64,000 nucleotides of DNA from Citricoccus zhacaiensis (GCF_014645315.1 NZ_BMLQ01000002.1:372001-436000), one strand, 5' to 3'. Numbered from the stretch's first letter, positions 17,854 to 27,292 are shown. Notes: generated by a model not told the origin, from the sequence alone. Program-made: numbers and translations.

Positions 17854-18831
17854 GTGCCACCGTCCTCGCCCCCGCCCGGGCGGTCTTCAACAGACGAGAT
17901 CGTCCCGGAGACGCTGTTCCTCTCCACCATCCCCGGCGCCTCGCCCTCCAAGTGGGTGGACCGTTTCACCTCCCGTGAGCGGCGGGTCCAGTTGGTGAAC
18001 CACGACGTCGGCGCGCAGGTCGCGTTCCTGGCCCCCGGCCCGGACGGCTCGGCCCCGCGCGGACTCCCGCAGCTGGGCTACCTGCGCTGGCGGCTCGACT
18101 CCACCCCCGAGGCACTCCTCAACGCCGGCGGCGTGGATCCCGCCGACGTGCACGTGGTCCGGTTCTACGAGGAGGACCCGGTGGTCTGCGTAGGCCAGGA
18201 TCACCTGCTGGCAGCGTGGGATGCCGCCGCCGACGGCCCCGTCCCGTGCTCCGAGCTGGACGCGGCCGAACAGTTGGATCCGGCGAGGTTCGCGCCCGAG
18301 CCGCCGATCGATGCGCTGGACGCCCCGGAGGTCCCGGGTTCGGGCGAGCGGATGGCCGTGGAGATCGTGGCCACGGGCGCGGGCCACGTGGTCCTGCCCG
18401 CCTCGGTGGCCCGCATGTTCGGCCGCAAGGACGTGGTGGTGCTGCCGCTGGAACGCCGCGGTGACGCCCCGGAGGCATCCGACGGCCACCCCGGATGGGG
18501 CGTGGGCCTGGCCTGGTTGAAGACCGTGGACTCCCAACTCGTGCAGGACTTCGTCGGCGCGGCGAAGGGCCGCCGCCCCGGCTCCTCCCGGAATGACCAC
18601 CTCCAGGCCTCCCCCGCGGCGCCTCAAGGCGGCGCCACGGCCGCCGGTGCGTCCCGCAGCGGCAAGGCCACCACCGCGGGCCGCAACCGCGCGGCCACGA
18701 AAGGTGCCAAGGGTGCCACCGGGGCAGGCTCCAAGAGTTCCAAAGGCGGGTCAAAGGGCGCGGCCAAGGGATCGAAGGGTTCGAAGGGGTCCCCGGGATC
18801 GAAGGGCGGCAGGGGCGGCAATCGCCGCTGA
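17854..18831 (+). CDS. LysR-type effector-domain-like protein with Lys-rich tail
   Basis: A 325-residue protein starting at GTG 17854. Residues 15-235 resemble the substrate-binding (periplasmic-binding-fold) half of LysR-type regulators, starting with ETLFLSTIPGASPSKWVDRF and including VHVVRFYEEDPVVCVGQDH. No helix-turn-helix precedes it. After about residue 240 the chain becomes a low-complexity Lys/Gly/Ser/Ala tail with repeated GSKG and KGAKG units, a composition seen in actinobacterial nucleic-acid-binding tails. It follows the dienelactone hydrolase by 6 nt. Related stand-alone proteins occur in Micrococcaceae with no established role. DNA or RNA binding through the tail is inference. 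Confidence 0.7.
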   Translation: MPPSSPPPGRSSTDEIVPETLFLSTIPGASPSKWVDRFTSRERRVQLVNHDVGAQVAFLAPGPDGSAPRGLPQLGYLRWRLDSTPEALLNAGGVDPADVHVVRFYEEDPVVCVGQDHLLAAWDAAADGPVPCSELDAAEQLDPARFAPEPPIDALDAPEVPGSGERMAVEIVATGAGHVVLPASVARMFGRKDVVVLPLERRGDAPEASDGHPGWGVGLAWLKTVDSQLVQDFVGAAKGRRPGSSRNDHLQASPAAPQGGATAAGASRSGKATTAGRNRAATKGAKGATGAGSKSSKGGSKGAAKGSKGSKGSPGSKGGRGGNRR

Positions 18832-18902
18832 ACGAGCCCTGACCTGCGGACGGGGAGGACCGGCGTCGTGCATGTGCGCCGTTGCCGCCGTGGCCGTGCG
18901 GG

Positions 18903-20342
18903 TCAGCCCAGGCGGCCGGGTTCGGAGGACTCGTAGGGATTCTCGTCCGGATCCTCGGGTACGGGTTCGGTGCCGCGCCAGCGGGCGATGGCGGTCATGA
19001 GGTGGAAGACCACGAGCACGGTCGCGGTGCCGAGGGCGATGCCGCCGAACTGCATGCCGGCGACGTCCAGGGTCGGGTCGGCGATCGCGACGATGAGGCC
19101 TGCGCCGGCGGACATCAAATTGATGGTGTTCGAGAAATCCACGCGGTTCTGTACCCAGATGCGCACGCCCATCACGCCGATCATGCCGTAGAGGATGATC
19201 CCCGCACCTCCGGCGACACCCGCGGGGATGGTGTTGATCAGGGCGCCGAACTGGGGGAAGAACGCGAGGGCGAGGGCCACGATCCCGGCCACCCAGTAGG
19301 CGGCGGTGGAGTAGACGCGGGAGGAGGCCATGACGCCGATGTTCTCCGCATAGGTGGTGGTGCCCACGCCGCCGCCGAGGCCGGAGAGCGTGGTCGCCAG
19401 GCCGTCGGCCATCAGGGCCCTCCCGTTGGAGGAGTCCAGGTTGCGGTTCGTCATGAGGCCGACCGTCTTTACGTGGCCGATGTTCTCCGCCACGAGCACC
19501 AGCACCACGGGCAGGAAGAGGAACAGCACGTCCCAGTGGAACTCCGGGGCGTGGAAGGGCGGCAGGCCGACCACGGCGGCCTCGCCGATGGGACTGAAGT
19601 CGATCTGGCCCTGGGCCAGGGCCACGAGGTAGCCGACGATGATGCCGAGCAGGATGGACAGCCGGCCCAGCAGGCCCTTGAACAGCACGGCGCACACCAC
19701 GATGGCCAGGGCAGTGGAGAAGGTGGTCAGGGGCACCGTGACCATGGCCTCCGTGGTAGAACCGGCGAGGTTCAGGCCGATCAGGGCCACGATCGTGCCC
19801 ATGACCACCGGGGGCATGAGCGCGTGGATCCATCCGGTCCCGGCCCGCTGCACGACCAGGCCGACGAAGAACAGGGCGACTCCGGAGACGAGGACGCCGC
19901 CGAGGGCTCCGCCGATGCCGTGCTGGCTCATGGCCGCGCTGATGGGCGCGATGAACGCGAACGAGCTGCCGAGGTAGGAGGGGACCCGGCCGGCGGTGAT
20001 GATCAGGAACAGCAGAGTGCCCACGCCCGAGAAGAACAGGGACGCGGTCACGGGGAAGCCGGTGATGGTGGGCACGAGCACGGTGGCGCCGAACATGGCC
20101 ATCACGTGCTGGATGCCGACGCCGACGGTCTGTGGCCAGGCGAGCCGCTCGTCCGGGGCGACGACCTCGCCCGGGGTGATGCGACGGCCGTCGCCATGCA
20201 GGTGCCAGCCCATGCCGAGCCGGCGGGCCAGGGACCGCTGCTCTCCGGCGTCGGACGCGGTGGTGGCTCCCGCGGCTCCGTCGGTGGCTTCCGCGGCGGG
20301 TCCGTCGGTGGGCTCTGTGGGGTCCTTCGAGGTCACGGGCAT
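18903..20342 (-). CDS. NCS2 family uracil/xanthine permease
   Basis: A 12-14 TM nucleobase:proton symporter (UraA/NAT group), about 479 residues. The acidic cytoplasmic N-terminus (rich in Asp, Glu, Ala, Thr) ends at a conserved GMGWHLHGDGR. Substrate-binding elements visible are the QHVMAMFGATVLVP first helix, the VLVAENIGH motif and NRNLDSSNGRALMADGLATTLSGLGGG with TTYAENIGV. This pattern favours uracil. Start: ATG 20342, or GTG 20336, which is better spaced from GGAAAG. It diverges from the PfkB-kinase gene. Confidence 0.9.
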   Translation of the reverse strand: MPVTSKDPTEPTDGPAAEATDGAAGATTASDAGEQRSLARRLGMGWHLHGDGRRITPGEVVAPDERLAWPQTVGVGIQHVMAMFGATVLVPTITGFPVTASLFFSGVGTLLFLIITAGRVPSYLGSSFAFIAPISAAMSQHGIGGALGGVLVSGVALFFVGLVVQRAGTGWIHALMPPVVMGTIVALIGLNLAGSTTEAMVTVPLTTFSTALAIVVCAVLFKGLLGRLSILLGIIVGYLVALAQGQIDFSPIGEAAVVGLPPFHAPEFHWDVLFLFLPVVLVLVAENIGHVKTVGLMTNRNLDSSNGRALMADGLATTLSGLGGGVGTTTYAENIGVMASSRVYSTAAYWVAGIVALALAFFPQFGALINTIPAGVAGGAGIILYGMIGVMGVRIWVQNRVDFSNTINLMSAGAGLIVAIADPTLDVAGMQFGGIALGTATVLVVFHLMTAIARWRGTEPVPEDPDENPYESSEPGRLG

Positions 20343-20424
20343 CTTTCCGGTCGGTTCGGGGGTGCGGGAATTGCCCTGCGGACGTCCGGAGAGCCGGTCG
20401 AAAACTGCGAGGGCAACTGAGCGG

Positions 20425-20435
20425 TAGGGTACCGT
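20425..20435. promoter_or_regulatory. Back-to-back -10 elements for pfkB-type kinase and NCS2 permease
   Basis: The stretch TAGGGTACCGT contains, on plus, TAGGGT (20425-20430) and TACCGT (20430-20435); the latter lies 6 nt before GTG 20442, so the kinase mRNA would be leaderless. On minus, TACCCT (20431-20426) can serve the permease with a leader of about 75 nt. The two promoters would physically exclude each other. Confidence 0.5.
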
Positions 20436-20441
20436 TGATCT

Positions 20442-21392
20442 GTGACTGATTACGTGGGTGTGATCGGCGAGGCGCTCGTCGACGTCGTCCTTTCCGATAC
20501 CGCGACGCCGCGGGTCCACGTCGGCGGCAGTCCCCTCAATGTGGCCGTCGGCCTGGCCCGTCTCGGGGAGAACGTGTTCTTCGCCGGCCGCTACGGCCGC
20601 GATGACTACGGCACCATGGTCCGCGAGCACCTCGACCGCAACGGCGTGAACACGGTGCTGGACCCGGACGGCCTGCCGACCTCCGTGGCCACCGCGCGCC
20701 TGGACCCCACCGGGGTGGCCCACTACGAGTTCGACCTGGACTGGTCGCTGCCTGATCCGGACGAGACGGCGCGGCTGGTGCGCGCCGTGCTGGACAAGGA
20801 CGGACGGGCACGGACCCTCAAACACCTGCACACCGGATCCATCGCCACGATGCTCGAGCCGGGTGCCTCCACCGTCATGGAGTTGCTGACCACGCTCGAG
20901 CCGGATGTCACCCTGAGCTACGACCCGAACTGCCGCCCGTCGATCGTGCCCGACCGGATCACCGCCCGCCGCCGGGCCGAGGAGTCGGTGGCGTTCGCGG
21001 ACATCGTGCACGCCTCGGACGAGGACCTGGCCTGGCTGTATCCGGATCGCGCGCTCGAGGACGTGATCGTCGAGTGGCAGCGGATCGAGCCGGCCATGGT
21101 GGTGGTGACCCGCGGGGAGGCCTCGCTCCTGTGCGCCACCGCTGCCGGCGTGACCGAACATCCCGTGACGCCCGTGGAGGTCGCGGACACGGTGGGTGCG
21201 GGCGACTCCTTCACCGCCGCCCTGCTGGTCGCCTTGAAGGACCGCGGGCTCCTGGGCGCCGAGAACCGCGGGGCACTGCGGACCATCAGCCCGGAGGACA
21301 CCACGGCGGTACTCGCCTACGCCGCGCGGGCGGCGGCCATCACCTCGTCCCGGCTGGGGGCCGATCCGCCCACGCGTGACGAGCTCGGCTGA
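20442..21392 (+). CDS. PfkB family carbohydrate kinase (probable fructokinase)
   Basis: A ribokinase-fold sugar kinase of 316 residues. The N-terminal GEALVDVV and GGSPLNVAVGLARLG elements and the C-terminal DTVGAGDSFTAALL, with catalytic Asp in GAGD, are diagnostic. The GGSPLNVA form and overall length resemble bacterial fructokinases more than ribokinase or 1-phosphofructokinase. The start GTG 20442 lacks a ribosome-binding site and lies 6 nt after TACCGT, so it appears leaderless. Following genes on the plus strand (HAD, GDPD, ALDH) each have their own -10. Confidence 0.88.
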   Translation: MTDYVGVIGEALVDVVLSDTATPRVHVGGSPLNVAVGLARLGENVFFAGRYGRDDYGTMVREHLDRNGVNTVLDPDGLPTSVATARLDPTGVAHYEFDLDWSLPDPDETARLVRAVLDKDGRARTLKHLHTGSIATMLEPGASTVMELLTTLEPDVTLSYDPNCRPSIVPDRITARRRAEESVAFADIVHASDEDLAWLYPDRALEDVIVEWQRIEPAMVVVTRGEASLLCATAAGVTEHPVTPVEVADTVGAGDSFTAALLVALKDRGLLGAENRGALRTISPEDTTAVLAYAARAAAITSSRLGADPPTRDELG

Positions 21393-21440
21393 GACGCCCC
21401 GCCGGTTCGCCTCGCGCCGTCACCCCGCGGGCCCGCGGCC

Positions 21441-21446
21441 TAGAAT
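21441..21446 (+). promoter_or_regulatory. Leaderless-type -10 (TAGAAT) of the HAD gene
   Basis: TAGAAT ends 7 nt before ATG 21454; no ribosome-binding site is present. Confidence 0.55.
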
Positions 21447-21453
21447 GGGGGCC

Positions 21454-22365
21454 ATGTCCCGTCCAGAACCGACCTACGAACCGGCGCCGCCGGCTCCGGC
21501 CGGTCCGGCCGTCCGCCGGCCCCGGATGATCGCCAGTGACCTGGACGGCACCATCATCGGGTACGACCACACTCGCACCGGGCTGATCTCGCCGCGGACA
21601 GTGGAGGCCTTCCAGGCCGCTCATGACGCCGGCATCCAGGTGGTCTTCGTGACCGGGCGGCCGATCCGCTGGCTGACGCCGCTGACCGAGGCGCTGGGCC
21701 ATGCCGGGCCCATTATCTGCTCGAACGGGGCCGTCATCTACGACCTCGTCCGGGAGGAGGTGCTTGACTCCAAGCCGATGGACTTCGAGACCGTGCTGCA
21801 GGCACGCGAGATGATCGCCGCCCTGGACCCGTCGGCGTCGTTCGGGATGGAGACACTCGAGGGTTTCCACCTCGATGCCGCCTTCATCGACCGCCAGGAC
21901 GCGGAGGCCACCGGGGACCTGGTATCTGGCGAACTGGCCGCCGGAGTCCACGTGGCACCTCGTCTGGACGAAGTCCTGCCGGCGGATCCTGCCGTGGTGA
22001 AGTTCCTGGTCAAGACCCGCTCCCACGAGCCCGATGCCTTCCTGGCCGAGGTCCGGGACCTGCTGGGGGACCTGCTCGCCGTGACGCATTCCGCACCGGG
22101 GATGACCCTGCTGGAGTTGTCCCGGCCGGAGGTCAACAAGGCCACGACCCTGGCCGGCTTCGCCGCCGAGCACGGCATCTCCGCCGGCGAGGTGGTGGCG
22201 TTCGGGGACATGCCCAACGATTTGGAGATGATCCACTGGGCCGGCACCGGGTACGCCGTGGCCTCGGGGCACCCGACCCTGCTGGCTGCCGCGGACGCGA
22301 CCACAGGGGCCTGCGATGACGACGGGGTGGCCGAGGCCATCGAGCATCTGCTCACGCTCGACTGA
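21454..22365 (+). CDS. HAD superfamily hydrolase, Cof-type
   Basis: A 303-residue haloacid-dehalogenase-fold phosphatase of the Cof/YbiV type. Motif I is ASDLDGTI (nucleophile Asp near 31), motif II VFVTGRP, and motif IV GDMPNDLEMI with the two metal aspartates; Lys of motif III lies in RPEVNKATTL. The large cap between motifs II and III fits sugar-phosphate phosphatases (class IIB). A Pro/Ala-rich N-terminal tail of about 25 residues precedes the fold. The mRNA appears leaderless. Substrate unknown. A second Cof-type protein is encoded at 34735-35658. Confidence 0.88.
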   Translation: MSRPEPTYEPAPPAPAGPAVRRPRMIASDLDGTIIGYDHTRTGLISPRTVEAFQAAHDAGIQVVFVTGRPIRWLTPLTEALGHAGPIICSNGAVIYDLVREEVLDSKPMDFETVLQAREMIAALDPSASFGMETLEGFHLDAAFIDRQDAEATGDLVSGELAAGVHVAPRLDEVLPADPAVVKFLVKTRSHEPDAFLAEVRDLLGDLLAVTHSAPGMTLLELSRPEVNKATTLAGFAAEHGISAGEVVAFGDMPNDLEMIHWAGTGYAVASGHPTLLAAADATTGACDDDGVAEAIEHLLTLD

Positions 22366-22369
22366 CGGA

Positions 22370-22375
22370 TAGGGT
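22370..22375 (+). promoter_or_regulatory. Leaderless-type -10 (TAGGGT) of the GDPD gene
   Basis: TAGGGT ends 6 nt before GTG 22382, placing the predicted +1 on the G of the start codon. Confidence 0.6.
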
Positions 22376-22381
22376 GGACGC

Positions 22382-23293
22382 GTGAAGCGCACCTTCCTGC
22401 CTCCCTATCTGACGGACTCCCTTCCCGCGCGCCGAGGATGGCCGCTGGCCTTCGCCCACCGCGGGGCGGACACCACCCGGGAGAACACGCTGACCGCGTT
22501 CCGCAGTGCCGTGGACCGCGGCTACGGCTACCTCGAGCTGGACGTGCGCACTTCGAAGGACGGGGTGCTCATGGTCTTCCACGACGAGGTCCTGGACCGC
22601 GTCACCACCGGCTCGGGCCGGATCTCCGACCACACCTGGGAGGAACTCAGCGCGTTGCGTGTGCTGGATCCGGCCACCAGGCAGGGGTCCGACCGCGGTC
22701 CGGTGGGGGCGCGGGTGTCCTCCGGTGGTGGTGAGGCGCTGGACCCCGAGGTGGGGTTCGCCGGGAGCGACCTGCTCGAGGGAGAGCACCTGCTGCGCTT
22801 CGAGGACCTGCTGACCGAGTGGCCTGACGTGCACCTCAACGTGGACCTCAAGGACGATGCCGCCGGCGAGGCCATGGTGCCCCTGCTCGCCCGCCATGAT
22901 GCCTGGGACCGGGTGCTGATCGCCTCCTTCCATGATTCCCGACGCCGGCGATTCACTCGGACGGCCGGCCGCCGGATCGCGATGTCCGGCGGAGGGTGGG
23001 CCATCGCCGCCCTCGTGGTGGCGGCTCCGTTGGGCCTGACCCGGTTCGTGGCGCGCCGGCTCGTGCACGTCGACTGCGTCCAGGTCCCCGTGAAGCAAGG
23101 CCCCATCCCCGTGGTGACCCGCACGTTCGTGTCCCGGTGCCAGGCCGCCGGGCTGCAGGTCCACGTCTGGGTGGTGGACGAGCCCGCGGAGATGGAGCAC
23201 CTGCTGGCCCTCGGCGTGGACGGTCTGATGACGGACGACGCCGAGGCCCTGGCCTCCGTGATGGAGGCCCGCGGGTACTGGCCGCAGCGCTGA
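22382..23293 (+). CDS. Glycerophosphodiester phosphodiesterase
   Basis: A TIM-barrel GDPD enzyme of 303 residues that releases glycerol 3-phosphate from phospholipid-derived diesters. The catalytic pair is seen in FAHRGADTTRENT (His with Arg, and Glu) and in VFHDEVLDRVT (second His); the metal ligands include ELDVRTSKDG. A less conserved insert (about 95-135) lengthens one loop. There is no signal peptide, so it should be cytoplasmic. GTG 22382 is leaderless. Confidence 0.92.
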   Translation: MKRTFLPPYLTDSLPARRGWPLAFAHRGADTTRENTLTAFRSAVDRGYGYLELDVRTSKDGVLMVFHDEVLDRVTTGSGRISDHTWEELSALRVLDPATRQGSDRGPVGARVSSGGGEALDPEVGFAGSDLLEGEHLLRFEDLLTEWPDVHLNVDLKDDAAGEAMVPLLARHDAWDRVLIASFHDSRRRRFTRTAGRRIAMSGGGWAIAALVVAAPLGLTRFVARRLVHVDCVQVPVKQGPIPVVTRTFVSRCQAAGLQVHVWVVDEPAEMEHLLALGVDGLMTDDAEALASVMEARGYWPQR

Positions 23294-23394
23294 ACCCCCG
23301 CCTGTGGGGGCAGAGAAGGGTACCCATCGCTGCCTGTCAGCAGAATCGAATTCGCCGTGACCAGAGCGGCTGCGCGGTATCGGGCCCTTGCCAT

Positions 23395-23400
23395 TACCGT
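23395..23400 (+). promoter_or_regulatory. Leaderless-type -10 (TACCGT) of the ALDH gene
   Basis: TACCGT ends 6 nt before ATG 23407, with the predicted +1 on the A of the start codon. Confidence 0.6.
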
Positions 23401-23406
23401 GGGGGC

Positions 23407-24999
23407 ATGCCCCAGATTCCGGACTTCATCGCGGACCAGACCCTGAACCCCGGCCAGCACGGCGAGGGACCCGGGCAGGATGACGCCGCCCTCGATCCGG
23501 CGTCGATGCTGCACGTCCCCGCCGGGCCGGACGTGGCGAGCGGAAACGAGGAGCCGGGCGCCGCCGTCGCCAGGATGCGCCAGGCCGCCGCGCTGCGGTT
23601 GGCGCACCCGCGGCGTTTCCGGGCCGGTCAGCTCAAGGGCCTCCGGCGGATGCTGGAGGAACAGGCCGACGCGATCTGCGCGGCCTTGGCGGCCGACCTC
23701 GGCAAGCCCAGCGTCGAGGCGATGCTGACCGAGCTCCAGCCCACGCGATCCGAGGTGGACCACGCCTTGCTGTACCTGACCGATTGGATGGAGCCGGAGT
23801 CGGTGAAGGTGCCGCTGGCGTTCCGGCCCGCCAGCGCCAAGGTCGAGGCCCGGCCCCTGGGGACCGTGCTGATCATCGGCCCGTGGAACTACCCGGTCCA
23901 GACCTTGCTCGGCCCGCTGGTGGCGGCCGTGGCGGCTGGCAACTCCGTGGTGCTCAAGCCCAGCGAGAAGGCCCCGGCCACCTCCGAACTCATCGGCCGG
24001 CTCATCCCGCAGTACCTGGATCCGCGTGCGGTCGCCGTGGTGCAGGGCGGGGCCGAGGCCGTGCAGGCCCTGCTGACCGAGAAGTTCGACCACATCTTCT
24101 ACACGGGAGGGGAGCGCGTGGGGCGGATCGTCTACGAGGCCGCGGCGAAGCAGCTGACCCCGGTGACCCTGGAGTTGGGCGGCAAATCCCCGTGCGTGGT
24201 GGCGGACGGGCGCAACTGGCCGGCGATCGCCCGCCGGATCGCCTTCGGCAAGTTCACCAACGCCGGGCAGACCTGCGTGGCCCCGGACTACGTGCTGGCC
24301 GTGGGCGAGGAGACCCAGCGGCAGCTCGAGAAGCACCTGCCGAAGGCCATCGAGGAGTTCTACGGCAAGGACGCGCAGCAATCGCCGGACTACGGCCGCA
24401 TGGTCAGCACCGAGCACCTGGAACGGACCGTGGCCCTGCTGGAAGACGCGCTGTCGGGTGGCGGCCCGGGTGCGGGTGCTGAGGACGGTGCCGGCGCTCG
24501 GGCCGGCGGTGAGGGGCACCCGCCGGCGCGGCTCGTGCATGGCGGCCGGGCCGACGTCGCCGACCGGTTCCTGGAACCGACCGTGGTGGCGGACGTGTCA
24601 CCGGACAGCGCCCTGATGGCGGAGGAGATCTTCGGGCCGGTGTTGCCGATCGTCCGGGTGGATACCTTCGAGGAGGCCGTGGAGTTCATCACGGCCCGGC
24701 CGCACCCCCTGGCCGCCTACCTGTTCACGGACAAGCACCGCTACCACCGGGCCTTCGAGGAGCGCGTCACGGCCGGCGGCATGGCCTTCGACGTGGCCCT
24801 GCTGCAGGTGGGACTGCCCACGCTGCCCTTCGGCGGGGTGGGGGCCTCCGGCCTGGGTGCCTATCACGGGCGGGCCGGGTTCGAGACGTTCTCCCAGTTG
24901 CGCCCGGCCCTGACGAAGACCGATCAGGTGGACACCCTGAGGATGGTCTACCCGCCCTACACGTGGACCAAGCGTCAGGCCCTCAAGCGCCTGCTGTAG
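23407..24999 (+). CDS. Aldehyde dehydrogenase, class 3-like
   Basis: An NAD(P)-dependent aldehyde dehydrogenase of 530 residues. Conserved elements are IIGPWNYPVQ (cofactor site), VVLKPSEKAP, FYTGGERVGR, LELGGKSPCVV (catalytic Glu) and FTNAGQTCVAPDY (nucleophilic Cys). GPWNYP and the hydrophobic C-terminus (QALKRLL) place it with class 3/fatty-aldehyde and coniferyl-aldehyde dehydrogenases. Two additions are notable: an N-terminal extension of about 55 residues and a Gly/Ala-rich insert of about 25 residues (roughly 355-380) in the catalytic domain. It converges on pgm with only 15 nt between stops. Confidence 0.9.
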   Translation: MPQIPDFIADQTLNPGQHGEGPGQDDAALDPASMLHVPAGPDVASGNEEPGAAVARMRQAAALRLAHPRRFRAGQLKGLRRMLEEQADAICAALAADLGKPSVEAMLTELQPTRSEVDHALLYLTDWMEPESVKVPLAFRPASAKVEARPLGTVLIIGPWNYPVQTLLGPLVAAVAAGNSVVLKPSEKAPATSELIGRLIPQYLDPRAVAVVQGGAEAVQALLTEKFDHIFYTGGERVGRIVYEAAAKQLTPVTLELGGKSPCVVADGRNWPAIARRIAFGKFTNAGQTCVAPDYVLAVGEETQRQLEKHLPKAIEEFYGKDAQQSPDYGRMVSTEHLERTVALLEDALSGGGPGAGAEDGAGARAGGEGHPPARLVHGGRADVADRFLEPTVVADVSPDSALMAEEIFGPVLPIVRVDTFEEAVEFITARPHPLAAYLFTDKHRYHRAFEERVTAGGMAFDVALLQVGLPTLPFGGVGASGLGAYHGRAGFETFSQLRPALTKTDQVDTLRMVYPPYTWTKRQALKRLL

Positions 25000-25014
25000 G
25001 CGGAGTGCCCGGGG

Positions 25015-26769
25015 TCAGGCGATGACGGAGTCCACGATCGCCTTGGCCTCCGCCTGCACCTGGGCCAGGTGTTCGGCGGAGACGAACGACTCGGCATAGA
25101 TCTTGTACACGTCCTCGGTCCCGGAGGGCCGGGCCGCGAACCAGGCGTTCTCGGTGGTGACCTTGAGGCCGCCGACCGCCGCGCCGTTGCCGAGGGCCTC
25201 GGTCATCTTGGCGGTGATCGGTTCGCCGGCCAGGGTGTCCGCGGTGACGTCGGACGGGGACATCTTCTTCAGCTTCGCCTTCTGCTCGGTGGTGGCCGGC
25301 GCGTCGATGCGGGCATACACGGGATCGCCGTACTGCTCCACCAGCTCCGCGTAGTACTCGGTGGGCGTCTTGCCCGTCACCGCACGGATCTCCGCGGCGA
25401 GCAGGCACAGCAGCAATCCGTCCTTGTCTGTGGACCAGGCGCTGCCGTCGAAGCGCACGAAGGAGGCGCCGGCGGATTCCTCGCCGCCGAACACCCCGGT
25501 GCCGTCCAGCAGTCCGGGCACGAACCACTTGAATCCGACCGGCACCTCCACGAGGGGCCGTCCCAGTCCCGCGGCCACCCGGTCGATCATCGAGGAGGAC
25601 ACCAGGGTCTTGCCGACGCCGGCCCCCGCCGGCCAGCCGTGCCGGTGCCGGTAGAGGTAGTCAATGGCCACGGACAGGAAGTGGTTCGGATTCATCAGCC
25701 CGCCGTCCGGGGTGACGATCCCATGGCGGTCGGCGTCGGCGTCGTTGCCGGTGGCGATGTCGAACGGGGCAGCGCCGGCCGACTCGTTCTCCCCGGTGTC
25801 CTCGGACCGCATCCGTTCGATCAGCGAGGCCATCGCGTTGGGGGAGGAGCAGTCCATGCGGATCTTGCCGTCCCAGTCCAGGGTCATGAACCCCCACTGC
25901 GGGTCGACCTCCGGGTTCACCACGGTCAGGTCCAGCCCGTGCCGGGTTCCGATCTCTCCCCAGTACCCCACGGAAGCGCCGCCCATGGGGTCCGCTCCGA
26001 TGCGTACCCTGGCCTGGCGGATGGCATCCAGGTCGATGACCTTGGGTAGGTCGGAGACGTAGCGACCCAGGAAGTCGTAGGTCCCGAGTGCCTCGTGCTG
26101 CCGGGCCTCGGCCAGCGGGATGCGCTGGACGTCCGCGAGGCCGCCGGCGAGCAGGGCATTGGCGCGGTCGGCGATCCAGTTCGTGGCGTCCGTGTCCGCG
26201 GGGCCGCCGTGCGGAGGGTTGTACTTGATGCCGCCGTCGGTGGGCGGGTTGTGGGACGGAGTGATGACGATGCCGTCGGCCTGCCCCGTCTGTCCGGCCT
26301 CCGAGGGCCCGACGCCGGCCGGCACCTCCGCGTTCAGCGCCAGGATCGCGTGGGAGACGGCGGGGGTGGGCGTGAACCCGTCACGGGAGTCGATCAGGGT
26401 GTGCACGCCGTTGCCCATGAGCACCTCGAGCGCGGTGTCCTGTGCGGGGCCCGAGAGGGCATGGGTGTCCCGGCCCATCAGCAGGGGGCCGGTCACGCCC
26501 TGGGCGGCACGGTACTCGATGATCGCCTGGGTGATGGCGGCGATGTGGTCCTCGTTGAAGGAGGCCTTGAGCGAGGAGCCGCGGTGGCCTGAGGTCCCGA
26601 AGGAGACCTGCTGGGCCGGGTTGGCGGGATCGGGATGCAGTTCGGCATAGGCGGCGAGCAACGCCGGCACGTCCACCAGATCCTGCGCGAGGGCGCGAGT
26701 CCCGGCTCGTTCGGCGGCGGGCTTCACCTGGGTGGCGGCGGGATCGGGTGAGGCGTTCTCAGAGCTCAT
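25015..26769 (-). CDS. pgm: Phosphoglucomutase (alpha-D-glucose specific)
   Basis: Interconverts glucose 1-phosphate and glucose 6-phosphate, linking glycolysis to UDP-glucose and cell-wall or glycolipid precursors. The active-site serine is Ser172 in TPSHNPP, the metal loop is [10 protein letters not shown], the sugar loop GEESAG, and the phosphate-binding loop ARPSGTED. The 584-residue length and [12 protein letters not shown] start fit the Pgm group (about 545 residues) with an N-terminal extension of about 30 residues. CACAGT lies 6 nt before ATG 26769, a near match to the leaderless signature. It could feed UDP-glucose to the sulfoquinovose synthase-like enzyme, although the genes are unlinked. 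Confidence 0.95.
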   Translation of the reverse strand: MSSENASPDPAATQVKPAAERAGTRALAQDLVDVPALLAAYAELHPDPANPAQQVSFGTSGHRGSSLKASFNEDHIAAITQAIIEYRAAQGVTGPLLMGRDTHALSGPAQDTALEVLMGNGVHTLIDSRDGFTPTPAVSHAILALNAEVPAGVGPSEAGQTGQADGIVITPSHNPPTDGGIKYNPPHGGPADTDATNWIADRANALLAGGLADVQRIPLAEARQHEALGTYDFLGRYVSDLPKVIDLDAIRQARVRIGADPMGGASVGYWGEIGTRHGLDLTVVNPEVDPQWGFMTLDWDGKIRMDCSSPNAMASLIERMRSEDTGENESAGAAPFDIATGNDADADRHGIVTPDGGLMNPNHFLSVAIDYLYRHRHGWPAGAGVGKTLVSSSMIDRVAAGLGRPLVEVPVGFKWFVPGLLDGTGVFGGEESAGASFVRFDGSAWSTDKDGLLLCLLAAEIRAVTGKTPTEYYAELVEQYGDPVYARIDAPATTEQKAKLKKMSPSDVTADTLAGEPITAKMTEALGNGAAVGGLKVTTENAWFAARPSGTEDVYKIYAESFVSAEHLAQVQAEAKAIVDSVIA

Positions 26770-26878
26770 GCCACCACTGTGGCACGCCCGGCCCGGGGCG
26801 GGTAGCGAGAGTGTCTACCGTGACACCACTTGGTTCCTCTCAGCATTCCGGTCAGTGCCGGACCACTGGGGTGCGGGA

Positions 26879-27280
26879 CTACTGGGGTGCGGTGACCACG
26901 GAGATGAGCGCATCCACCTCCGGATCACGACGCCGGCCCTCCTCGTCGCACTGCAGGGAACCTTCCCCACACCTCACGGCCCAGACGAAGCCGTCCCGCA
27001 CCCGACCCGGTCCCCCATGCCCCGGCTCGTCTGTGCCCAGCCCTTCTGCGCTCGGCTCTGCTGTGCTCAACTCCGCGATCCGGTGCGCCGCACGCGAGGC
27101 CGGGCCGCCGTCGTCGGGAACCGGGGCGGACCACCGGCGCACCATCCCGGCGATCCCGCCGGAGCGCTCCACCGTGACCTCGAACAGTGCGGTGCCCGAG
27201 CCTTGCTGAGGTGCTGCAGGAACACCAGGTTCTCCAGGAGCCCTCAGTGGTCCCGGAGGGCGGTCAGCAGTGCCATCCAT
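26879..27280 (-). CDS. Emfourin-like protease inhibitor
   Basis: A 133-residue protein with a Pro/Gly-rich N-terminus (about 30 residues) and a compact core starting ALFEVTVERSGGIAGMVRRW. The RSGG-(F/I)AG pattern and the position directly downstream of a protealysin-like M4 protease gene identify it as related to emfourin (M4in), a slow tight-binding inhibitor of M4 proteases first described in Serratia. It presumably protects the cytoplasm from the partner protease. ATG 27280 lies 6 nt after TAGGCT (27292-27287), so it seems able to be made from its own leaderless mRNA as well as by read-through from the protease gene (50-nt gap). The C-terminal half is less conserved; binding residues cannot be assigned. 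Confidence 0.75.
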   Translation of the reverse strand: MDGTADRPPGPLRAPGEPGVPAAPQQGSGTALFEVTVERSGGIAGMVRRWSAPVPDDGGPASRAAHRIAELSTAEPSAEGLGTDEPGHGGPGRVRDGFVWAVRCGEGSLQCDEEGRRRDPEVDALISVVTAPQ

Positions 27281-27286
27281 GGTGCA

Positions 27287-27292
27287 AGCCTA
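27287..27292 (-). promoter_or_regulatory. Leaderless-type -10 (TAGGCT) of the emfourin-like gene
   Basis: Minus-strand TAGGCT ends 6 nt before ATG 27280, within the protease-inhibitor gap. Confidence 0.55.
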
